This document shows positions 21,651-30,061 of a stretch of 64,000 nucleotides of DNA, piece after piece. The position numbers and the translations under genes were made by a program. The DNA is taken from assembly GCF_038502225.1 (NCBI RefSeq), contig NC_091323.1:23434345-23498344 (forward strand), in the 5' to 3' direction. The DNA comes from Cherax quadricarinatus. Taxonomy: Eukaryota > Arthropoda > Malacostraca > Decapoda > Parastacidae. The notes beneath the pieces were generated by a model. The model was given only the letters and a program-made list of their open reading frames with translations, was not told the origin of the DNA and ran no database searches. Numbering within the stretch: the stretch's first letter is position 1; each line of letters begins with the position of its first letter.

Positions 21651-23212
21651 GGGATAAAAGAGAGTGCAAAAATTATAGGGGGATAAGTCTGTTGAGTGTA
21701 CCTGGTAAAGTGTATGGTAGAGTTATAATTGAAAGAATTAAGAGTAAGACGGAGAATAGGATAGCAGATGAACAAGGAGGCTTTAGGAAAGGTAGGGGGT
21801 GTGTGGACCAGGTGTTTACAGTGAAACATATAAGTGAACAGTATTTAGATAAGGCTAAAGAGGTCTTTGTGGCATTTATGGATTTGGAAAAGGCGTATGA
21901 CAGGGTGGATAGGGGGGCAATGTGGCAGATGTTGCAAGTGTATGGTGTAGGAGGTAGGTTACTGAAAGCAGTGAAGAGTTTTTACGAGGATAGTGAGGCT
22001 CAAGTTAGAGTATGTAGGAAAGAGGGAAATTTTTTCCCAGTAAAAGTAGGCCTTAGACAAGGATGTGTGATGTCACCGTGGTTGTTTAATATATTTATAG
22101 ATGGGGTTGTAAGAGAAGTAAATGCGAGGGTCTTGGCAAGAGGCGTGGAGTTAAAAGATAAAGAATCACACACAAAGTGGGAGTTGTCACAGCTGCTCTT
22201 TGCTGATGACACTGTGCTCTTGGGAGATTCTGAAGAGAAGTTGCAGAGATTGGTGGATGAATTTGGTAGGGTGTGCAAAAGAAGAAAATTAAAGGTGAAT
22301 ACAGGAAAGAGTAAGGTTATGAGGATAACAAAAAGATAAGGTGATGAAAGATTGAATATCAGATTGGAGGGAGAGAGTATGGAGGAGGTGAACGTATTCA
22401 GATATTTGGGAGTGGACGTGTCAGCGGATGGGTCTATGAAAGATGAGGTGAATCATAGAATTGATGAGGGAAAAAGAGTGAGTGGTGCACTTAGGAGTCT
22501 GTGGAGACAAAGAACTTTGTCCTTGGAGGCAAAGAGGGGAATGTATGAGAGTATAGTTTTACCAACGCTCTTATATGGGTGTGAAGCGTGGGTGATGAAT
22601 GTTGCAGCGAGGAGAAGGCTGGAGGCAGTGGAGATGTCATGTCTGAGGGCAATGTGTGGTGTGAATATAATGCAGAGAATTCGTAGTTTGGAAGTTAGGA
22701 GGAGGTGCGGGATTACCAAAACTGTTGTCCAGAGGGCTGAGGAAGGGTTGTTGAGGTGGTTCGGACATGTAGAGAGAATGGAGCGAAACAGAATAACTTC
22801 AAGAGTGTATCAGTCTGTAGTGGAAGGAAGGCGGGGTAGGGGTCGGCCTAGGAAGGGTTGGAGGGAGGGGGTAAAGGAGGTTTTGTGTGCGAGGGGCTTG
22901 GACTTCCAGCAGGCATGCGTGAGCGTGTTTGATAGGAGTGAATGGAGACAAATGGTTTTTAATACTTGACGTGCTGTTGGAGTGTGAGCAAAGTAACATT
23001 TATGAAGGGATTCAGGGAAACCGGCAGGCCGGACTTGAGTCCTGGAGATGGGAAGTACAGTGCCTGCACTCTGAAGGAGGGGTGTTAATGTTGCAGTTTA
23101 AAAACTGTAGTGTAAAGCACCCTTCTGGCAAGACAGTGATGGAGTGAATGATGGTGAAAGTTTTTCTTTTTCGGGCCACCTTGCCTTGGTGGGAATCGGC
23201 CGGTGTGATAAT
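21651..23212 (+). pseudogene. RTE-like LINE, RT and C-terminal domain, broken by one stop
   Basis: RT motifs: RECKNYRGISLLSVPGKVY, FRKGRGCVDQVF, FMDLEKAYDRVDRGAMWQML, VGLRQGCVMSPWLFNIFIDG and LLFADDTVLLGDSEE, then YLGVDVSADGSMKDEV, LYGCEAWVMN and RWFGHVERME. The frame runs to a TAA at 22337-22339, where the other copies read TTA (KRLGDERLDIRL), and continues open to 22969. It is thus one nonsense change from an uninterrupted C-terminal half. It lacks the endonuclease (5'-truncated). The 3' UTR ends in GGTGGGAATCGGCCGGTGTG and an A-rich tail. The ORF beginning at 21542 is a chimera of host LINE and this element. Confidence 0.85.
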
Positions 23213-23525
23213 AAAAAAATAAAATAAAAAACATACATAGAACACTTAACTCGGGTGTAAACCCTCCCCTCAAACGTCTCCCTACCAACCTCAACAGAAC
23301 ACATGACCATAACACAAGGCACAGATCACTCTTTGATGTTCCTCGTGTCCATCTCACACTATGCAGAAACTCAATGCACATAAAAGGCCCAAAAATCTGG
23401 AATTCATTACCTGCCCATAATGCTCTGCATACAAGGGGCTTTGGCATGTTACACGTAACAACTGTATTTCTTTGTACTTCTGTGTATCATGTTCAAATTA
23501 ATAAATAAATAAATAAATAAATAAA

Positions 23526-24215
23526 AAAGTTTTTCAACCTCTTGAATAATTTCTGGCCTTTGCCTTGATATCACTTTCATGCCTTTTGCAGGGTCAGCTG
23601 CTTTAACTTTTTCCCTTTGGCCCAGTACTATGCTAATGGTAGACTTTGATTTACCAAAAAGTTTTGCTATATCACCTATATGGAGCCTATCTTCATACTT
23701 TTGAATAATTCCTTTTTAAACTCAGTAGTGCTTTTTACAACTTTTCTTTTTTACTTTCATCTCTTTATCCTTCTTTGGACCCATGATGGTTTATCTCCCA
23801 ATTAAAAATTGCGCCAAAACTGCAAAATAACAAGAAATCACAATTATTATTATTATAATCAAGGGGGAAGCACTAAACCCGGAGGATTATACAGCGCCTG
23901 GGGGGGGGGGATGTGGAAGGCATTCAGGCTTAATTCAGGGAACTGGAGCACAGATCCAATTCCCTAAATCAAGAGCCCCTCACCAACATCAAGGAACCTT
24001 CCTTGAGGGGACGAAATCACAAAATACACGGCAAACGGCTCAAAATGTTTACAGCATGCTCATTAGTCACTATACTGACTGAAACCCATGCTGTGGACTT
24101 TGTCTGGTGATCATGTAATCCAAGCATTGTCAGTCGACAACCAAGACCATGAATGAAAATCAGATCGAACAGATTGGTTCAAAAACCAATTTGTTCAACA
24201 ACCAAGGTTCCACTG
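23526..24215 (-). pseudogene. Tigger-type element, N-terminal transposase relic
   Basis: The minus strand near 23785-23530 reads MGPKKDKEMKVKKK, then YEDRLHIGDIAKLFGKSKST, ISIVLGQREKVKAADPAKG and ISRQRPEIIQEVEKL, a Tigger/Jerky helix-turn-helix region. The right end CAAGGTTCCACTG at 24203-24215 is followed by TA and matches the CAGTGGAACCT terminus. The left end was not found. SINE1 is inserted at 23844-24012. Stops and frameshifts are present. Confidence 0.75.
23844..24012 (-). mobile_element. SINE1 copy, 169 bp, perfect 10-bp TSD
   Basis: It is bounded by GAAATCACAA at 23834-23843 and 24013-24022. Sense is on the minus strand: head CCCCTCAAGGAAGGTTCC, middle AGGGAATTGGATCTGTGCTC, a C-rich run, then GGCGCTGTATAATCCTCC, an AGTGCTT variant and the GATTATAATAATAATAA tail. 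Confidence 0.9.
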
Positions 24216-24299
24216 TATATAGGGGGTCTTCTAATACTTTATTCCCCTAACTTGAATTGCCTTTCATATTTTTTCTCTTTCTAGCTGTAATATTGTAGT

Positions 24300-26740
24300 T
24301 ACATAAGAACGAAGGAACACTGCAGAAGGCCTACTGGCCCATGCGAGGCAGGTCCAAGTCTCCTACCGGCTTAAGCCAATGCACCCAACCTTGTCAGGTC
24401 AGGTCACATTGACTTAAGGGAGGAACACGGCAACCGACCTGGTAGCACAAGCTATCAGGTCCAACTCACACCCACCCACATCCACTCATGTATTTATCCA
24501 ACCTATTTTTAAAGCTACACAACGTTGTGGCCTCTATAACTGTACTCGGGAGTTTGTTTCACTCATCCACAAATCTATTACCAAACCAGTACTTTCCTAT
24601 ATCTTTCCTGAATCTGAATTTTTCCAACTTAAAACCATTGCTGCGAGTCCTGTCTAGGCTAGATATTTTCAGCACACTATTTACATCCCCTTTATTTATT
24701 CCTGTTTTCCACTTATACACCTCAATCATATCCCCTCTAATTCTATGTCTTTCTAGAGAGTGCAGATTCAGGGCCCTTAGTCTATCCTCATAGGGAAGGT
24801 TTCTGATACATGGGATCAACTTTGTCATCCTCCTTTGTACATTTTCCAGAGAATTTATATCTATCCTGTAATACGGTGACCAAAACTGTGCAGCATAATC
24901 TAAATGAGGCCTAACCAAGGATGTATAGAGTTGAAGAACAACCTGAGGACTCCTATTATTTATGCTTCTTGATATGAAGCCAAGGATTCTATTAGCTTTA
25001 TTGCAAACACTTATGCACTGTTGTCTTGGTTTCAGATTACTGCTAACCAGAACTCCTAAATCTTTTTCGCAATCCGTAATATTAAGATCTACATTATTTA
25101 GTTTATATGTGGCATGGTTATTGTCCTGTCCAACATTTAGAACTTTGCGTTTGTCTATATTAAACTGCATCTGCCACTTCTCCGACCACTGCATCAGTCT
25201 ATTCAAATCTTCCTGGAGTGCTCGAATGTCCTCGTCAGAATGAATTCGACGGCCTATTTTGGTGTCATCGGCAAACTTGCCGATGTCGCTCTTTATGCCC
25301 TCATCTATGTCGTTTATGTAGATTGTGAACAGCAGGGGGCCCAACACTGACCCCTGTGGAACACCGCTCGTAACGCTTCCCCACTCTGATTTCTCCCCAT
25401 TTATGCAAACTCTCTGCTGCCTATTTGTCAACCATGCCTCTATCCAGGAAAAAATTTCTCCTCCTATTCCATGTGCTTTAATTTTCCTCAATAGTCTCTG
25501 ATGTGGGACCCTGTCAAAAGCCTTACTGAAGTCCATATACACAATATCATATTCATTACCATGATCTACCTCCTCAAATACCTTAGTGAAAAAAGTTAAT
25601 AAATTCGTAAGGCAGGAACGCCCCTTTGTAAAACCATGCTGAGATTCGTTGATTAATTTATGCTTTTCAAGGTGGCTACGAACTGCCTCGGCAATTATTG
25701 ATTCCATAAATTTTCCCACTATGGAGGTTAGGCTTATTGGTCTATAGTTCGAAGCTAAGGACCTGTCACCTGTTTTGAAAATAGGTATCACATTTGCCAT
25801 TTTCCACTTATCTGGCACCATGCCAGTTTGTAGTGATATGTTGAAAAGATTAGCCAAAGGTGTGCTAAGCTCCTCTTTACATTCCTTTAGAACCCTTGCA
25901 TACAGTTCATCAGGGCCTGGGGATTTGTTAGGTTTTAATTTATCTATTTGCCTAAGGACCATGTCACTTGTGACCCTAATCGTGCACAGTTTATTATCGT
26001 CCTGTTCTACATAATTTATCATTACTGGAATATCGCTGGTATCCTCCTGTGTAAAAACTGAGAGGAAGTATGTGTTAAAAATTCTACACATTTCCTTATC
26101 ACTGTCAGTGGGCTGACCCGAGGAACTTTTGAGTGGGCCTATCTTGTCCCTGATCTTACTTCTGTATACCTGAAAGAATCCTTTTGGGTTAGTCTTCGAT
26201 TCTCTTGCAACTTTAACCTCATAATCTCTTTTTGCTTTTCTAATTCCCTTTCTTATTTCTCTCTTTAACTGAATATATCGATTTCTTAATTGCCCCTCTC
26301 CTCTTTTGATTTGCCTATATATGCCTCTCTTTTGACCAATCAGATATTTTAATCTATTGTTCATCCATTTAGGATCATTTTTGTTTGATCTGATTTCCCT
26401 ATTTGGAACATAATTTGACTGAGCCGCTAGAACTATGCCCTGGAAAGCATCATATCGGCAACCATCACCACCTACCTGACCCTTAGTCAGGTCATTCCAG
26501 TTCAGCCCACCTAAGTAATTTTTCAGTCCTATGAAATCAGCCAAGCGAAAGTCAGGGACGGAGACTTGATTGCCATTATTAGGGGAATTCCATGATATAT
26601 TAAAACTGAGTGATTTGTGATCACTTTCCCCAAGCTCATCATTAACCTCAAGATTATTAATTAGTGTTTCCCTACTGGCAAGAACCAAGTCAAGGAGGTT
26701 ATTTCCCCTAGTAGGGGACTTCCTTGAATTTAATGCTCCA
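24300..26740 (-). mobile_element. CR1-like LINE copy B, antisense to PHYH, touching the last splice acceptor
   Basis: The element runs from its 3' tail at ~24300 (GTTCCTTCGTTCTTATGTAA on the minus strand) through a 3' UTR shared with copy A to a 5' truncation. Coding homology is recognisable up to at least 26735 (GALNSRKSPTRGNNLLDL). The PHYH terminal exon begins at 26756. The exact 5' breakpoint was not determined. Confidence 0.85.
24559..26688 (-). CDS. CR1-like LINE ORF2: end of APE endonuclease plus reverse transcriptase
   Basis: An uninterrupted frame of 709 codons. It begins inside the endonuclease (GNNLLDLVLASRET just upstream, then GESDHKSLSF, the SDH motif). RT motifs follow: VIPIFKTGDRSLASNYRPIS (~300-319), HGFTKGRSCLTNL (~351-363), YMDFSKAFDRVPHQRLL (~384-400), [20 protein letters not shown] (~441-460) and KFADDTKIG (FADD ~472-475). 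The thumb region includes LDYAAQFWSPYY and LERHRIRGDMIEVYK. There is no ATG at the start and most of the endonuclease is missing, so it is a 5'-truncated copy. It is nonetheless undamaged, and so probably recent. Confidence 0.9.
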   Translation of the reverse strand: MVLASRETLINNLEVNDELGESDHKSLSFNISWNSPNNGNQVSVPDFRLADFIGLKNYLGGLNWNDLTKGQVGGDGCRYDAFQGIVLAAQSNYVPNREIRSNKNDPKWMNNRLKYLIGQKRGIYRQIKRGEGQLRNRYIQLKREIRKGIRKAKRDYEVKVARESKTNPKGFFQVYRSKIRDKIGPLKSSSGQPTDSDKEMCRIFNTYFLSVFTQEDTSDIPVMINYVEQDDNKLCTIRVTSDMVLRQIDKLKPNKSPGPDELYARVLKECKEELSTPLANLFNISLQTGMVPDKWKMANVIPIFKTGDRSLASNYRPISLTSIVGKFMESIIAEAVRSHLEKHKLINESQHGFTKGRSCLTNLLTFFTKVFEEVDHGNEYDIVYMDFSKAFDRVPHQRLLRKIKAHGIGGEIFSWIEAWLTNRQQRVCINGEKSEWGSVTSGVPQGSVLGPLLFTIYINDIDEGIKSDIGKFADDTKIGRRIHSDEDIRALQEDLNRLMQWSEKWQMQFNIDKRKVLNVGQDNNHATYKLNNVDLNITDCEKDLGVLVSSNLKPRQQCISVCNKANRILGFISRSINNRSPQVVLQLYTSLVRPHLDYAAQFWSPYYRIDINSLENVQRRMTKLIPCIRNLPYEDRLRALNLHSLERHRIRGDMIEVYKWKTGINKGDVNSVLKISSLDRTRSNGFKLEKFRFRKDIGKYWFGNRFVDE

Positions 26741-26755
26741 GTTTTTGTTTTTCAG

Positions 26756-26809
26756 CACCTCTGGAAGTTCCGCAGTCGTTTAGTACGGGGTGTAGAAATC
26801 AACTTATAA
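26756..26809 (+). CDS. PHYH: Phytanoyl-CoA hydroxylase, terminal coding exon
   Basis: After CCAGTTTTTGTTTTTCAG, the exon reads HLWKFRSRLVRGVEINL and a TAA stop (26807-26809), in phase 0 with the exon ending EDLTYK. Human PHYH ends IWMFRARLVKGERTNL, so the match covers the natural C-terminus including the final NL. The exon is only 54 bp and could not be found by ORF length. The LINE on the opposite strand ends about 20-50 bp upstream, so the branch point lies in or beside LINE sequence. I saw no AATAAA or ATTAAA in the next ~350 bp. Confidence 0.85.
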   Translation, partial: HLWKFRSRLVRGVEINL

Positions 26810-27299
26810 GTATGGCTGATTTTGGCATCAGCACACTTCTGGAAGACATATTGAACAAGTGATGGAGATTTTCTTCTTCTTTGGGTCAGAATATAATTTG
26901 TGTGTATGTACATATATATAATCTTTTAATTTAGCAGCCATCTATGCCAAGGCAGGATATGTTTAAACATGTGTATTATATACAGTAAGATCCCAACCTA
27001 TGATGATCCAATTTGTTTTTCATTTTCTTGACTTAGAACTTAGGTAGCACTTAATTACTTACGAAACAGTGGGTTAGCGCTTAGTTTTGATTATAATAGT
27101 TCTAATAGTGGGACTACTGTAGTACAATATTTATAATTTTATTAATGATGAATTATGAGTTTTGGCTTTTACGAAATACATTAATACTTTGTGTATGTTC
27201 ATTTTATTCATTTATAGAAAGCTGGTATTTATTTGGCAGAAATTGGTCATGAGCTATAGACTCACTATATACAATTTTATTGAATTATATATTTATTTT
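26810..27299 (+). other. PHYH 3' flank / possible 3' UTR
   Basis: AT-rich DNA with no ORF. A fragment GGTTAGCGCTTAGTTTTGAT at ~27072-27091 resembles the I-like LINE/SINE1 tail but has no clear TSD. Bases 27165-27290 resemble 29045-29145 and, weakly, 29630-29720, so an old dispersed repeat is present. Confidence 0.4.
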
Positions 27300-27687
27300 A
27301 TTATTTTATTATCACACTGGCCGATTCCCACCAAGGCAGGGTGGCCCGAAAAAGAAAAACTTTCACCATCATTCACTCCATCACTGTCTTGCCAGAAGGG
27401 TGCTTTACACTACAGTTTTTAAACTGCAACATTAACACCCCTCCTTCAGAGTGCAGGCACTGCACTTCCCATCTCCAGGACTCAAGTCCGGCCTGCCGGT
27501 TTCCCTGAACCCCTTTATAAATGTTACTTTGCTCACACTCCAACAGTACGTCAAGTATTAAAAACCATTTGTCTCCATTCACTCCTATCAAACACGCTCA
27601 CGCATGCCTGCTGGAAGTCCAAGCCCCTCGCACACAAAACCTCCTTTACCCCCTCCCTCCAACCTTTCCTAGGCCGACCCCTACCCC
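27300..27687 (-). mobile_element. RTE-like LINE 3'-end fragment, inverted
   Basis: In reverse it carries the last ~385 bp of the RTE-like LINE (GGTCGGCCTAGGAAAGGTTG through GGCCACCCTGCCTTGGTGGG and the AT-rich tail at 27300). The same segment appears in direct orientation at 28650-29035, so the two form inverted arms around the RT region. The junction to the + copy is at ~27687/27688 with one or two bases of overlap. Confidence 0.85.
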
Positions 27688-29035
27688 ATTTATGGATTTG
27701 GAAAAGGCATATGACAGGGTGGATAGGGGGGCAATGTGGCAGATGTTGCAGGTGTATGGTGTAGGAGGTAGGTTACTGAAAGCAGTGAAGAGTTTTTACG
27801 AAGAGGATAGTGAGGCTCAAGTTAGAGTATGTAGGAAAGAGGGTAATTATTTCCCAGTAAAAGTAGGCCTTAGACAAGGATGTGTGATGTCACCGTGGTT
27901 GTTTAATATATTTATAGATGGGGTTGTAAGAGAAGTAAATGCGAGGGTCTTGGCAAGAGGTGTGGAGTTAAAAGATAAAGAATCACACATAAAGTGGGAG
28001 TTGTCACAGTTGCTCTTTGCTGATGACACTGTGCTCTTGGGAGATTCTGAAGAGAAGTTGCAGAGATTGGTGGATGAATTTGGTAGGGTGTGCAAAAGAA
28101 GAAAATTGAAAGTGAATACAGGAAAGAGTAAGGTTATGAGGATAACAAAAAGATTAGGTGATGAAAGATTGGATATCAGATTGGAGGGAGAGAGTATGGA
28201 GGAGGTGAATGTATTCAGATATTTGGGAGTGGACGTGTCAGCGGATGGGTCTATGAAAGATGAGGTGAATCATAGAATTGATGAGGGGAAAAGGGTGAGT
28301 GGTGCACTTAGGAGTCTCTGGAGACAAAGAACTTTGTCCTTGGAGGCAAAGAGGGGAATGTATGAGAGTACAGTTTTACCAACGCTCTTATATGGGTGTG
28401 AAGCATGGGTGATGAATGTTGCAGCGAGGAGAAGGCTGGAGGCAGTGGAGATGTCATGTCTGAGAGCAATGTGTCGTGTGAATATAATGCAGAGAATTCG
28501 TAGTTTGGAAGTTAGGAGGAGGTGCGGGATTACCAAAACTGTTGTCCAGTGGGCTGAGGAAGGGTTGTTGAGGTGGTTCGGACATGTGGAGAGAATGGAG
28601 TGAAACAGAGTGACTTCAAGAGTGTATCAGTCTGTAGTGGAAGGAAGGCGGGGTAGGGGTCGGCCTAGGAAAGGTTGGAGGGAGGGGGTAAAGGAGGTTT
28701 TGTGTGCGAGGGGCTTGGACTTCCAGCAGGCATGCGTGAGCGTGTTTGATAGGAGTGAATGGAGACAAATGGTTTTTAATACTTGACGTGCTGTTGGAGT
28801 GAGCAAAGTAACATTTATGAAGGGGCTCAGGGAAACCGGCAGGCCGGACTTGAGTCCTGGAGATGGGAAGTACAGTGCCTGCACTCTGAAGGAGGGGTGT
28901 TAATGTTGCAGTTTAAAAACTGTAGTGTAAAGCACCCTTCTGGCAAGACAGTGATGGAGTGAATGATGGTGAAAGTCTTTTTCGGGCCACCCTGCCTTGG
29001 TGGGAATCGGCCAGTGTGATAATAATAATAAATAT
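27688..29035 (+). pseudogene. RTE-like LINE, RT C-terminal half (5'-truncated)
   Basis: It starts abruptly at FMDLEKAYDRVDRGAMWQML and continues through VGLRQGCVMSPWLFNIFIDG, LLFADDTVLLGDSEEKLQRL, LYGCEAWVMN and RWFGHVERME. A TGA at 28601-28603 then ends it early (the other copies read R). The 3' UTR and an ATAATAATAA tail end near 29035. An ORF starting at 27521 fuses antisense 3' UTR to this RT and is not a real gene. Confidence 0.85.
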
Positions 29036-29869
29036 ATATTTTTTTTTTACCAAATGCATTCATACTTTGTTTATTTTATACATTTACTCTATGGAGAGCC
29101 AGTACTTGTGTGGCAGAGATTGGTCATGAACCATAGAATTTATTAAAAATTGCCTAATAGAACAAAAGAAATAAGTGAGACTTGGGTGTAATAATGCTAG
29201 CTGGCCTATCACTTAGAGAACAGTGAAGCAAATATTATAAAAGCCAAAAAAAATAATTGTGACTAATGAGAACTTTCAGAACAAGGGAAATAAAAACACT
29301 GGTGACAGTATTCTGTCAAAAAACTTTTGAGTTTCTGGTCATCATCTTACCATCAGTGTTGTGCTTGGAAGACAGACTTGCAGAAATTATTTTCAGTGTC
29401 TTTGCTGCCCTAACACACTACCTGGCTTCTCTGAAAGTTCCACCTTTGACTTAAGAGAAACAAACTTATTACACCAACTTTGATTATACTTTTCATTTAG
29501 CACTCCCCACTACCCTTGTTTACTCTACCTCTTGCACACTCCTACGTCACTGGTCTCTGACCTTCTTATACTCCCTCTTTAACATATCCCACCATGCAGT
29601 TTTGTATGACTTTTGGGTTTAGCACTTTGACTATATTATTGAATGCATTCATAGTTTTTGTATGTTAATTCTATGAATGTATATAGAGCTCACATTTTTT
29701 GGTAGAGATCTGGTTAAAAACTTTGGATTTAAGAATTATATTTACAGTAGCTGCCACTATTGCCAAGGAGTAGGTACAGAGGTAGCTCTCACACAACACC
29801 CTCCCTCACTGTCGTCCTCGTGATACTGCATTGCAGCTCTGTTCATATTAATTAATACATTAACCCTTT
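29036..29869. other. Unassigned spacer with traces of an old repeat
   Basis: Bases 29045-29145 and 29630-29720 resemble 27165-27290. Otherwise no gene, RNA or recognisable element is visible. The interval ends at the TTAA (29870-29873) that flanks the piggyBac element. Confidence 0.4.
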
Positions 29870-30061
29870 CATTATCCGTGCTGTAGTATTATGGCTTTGA
29901 GGTCACTATCCATGCCATAGTACTATGCCAAAATTCTAGCGACTTTAAATTTAACACGAGAAGGCTCATAGGCCTACATGAAAGAATGGCTCTGCATGGT
30001 CAGTGTGTGCAGTAAACAAAAAATCGGGGCACCCGCATTGCATTGTAGGACTGCCATCTCG

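Larger units (their letters stand above)
19023..23520 (+). pseudogene. L2-like LINE (endonuclease + RT), split by an RTE-like LINE
   Basis: Endonuclease motifs: NYNIRSL, LTETWLKPD, LLSGDFSINLL, LLDHIWTN, TDHYPTF (19230-19850). RT motifs: [80 protein letters not shown] (FADD mutated to FADG), up to ~21400. Partial open segments are 19134-19532, 19592-20263 and 20756-21400. The C-terminal tail resumes at 23228-23420 after the RTE-like insertion (21651-23212). The 3' tail is an AATA repeat near 23500. The copy is dead and lies in the last PHYH intron. Confidence 0.85.

Noticed and set aside
21542..22339. A 265-codon ORF starting MMINSHYRQHTPP
   Set aside because: The first ~36 residues belong to the interrupted L2-like LINE and the rest to the RTE-like LINE, so it is not a natural fusion.
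27072..27098. Possible further LINE-tail micro-insertion (GGTTAGCGCTT...GATTATAATA)
   Set aside because: Only ~27 bp match and the flanks share just AGTGGG away from the ends. No adjacent TSD could be defined.
27521..28603. A 360-codon ORF that appears to be one gene
   Set aside because: Its first ~60 codons are antisense 3' UTR of the RTE-like LINE, and the rest is RT from the direct copy. It is a junction artefact.
29600..29640. GGGTTTAGCACTTTGACTATA as a SINE1/LINE tail
   Set aside because: Similarity is limited to ~20 AT-rich bases without stem or TSD.
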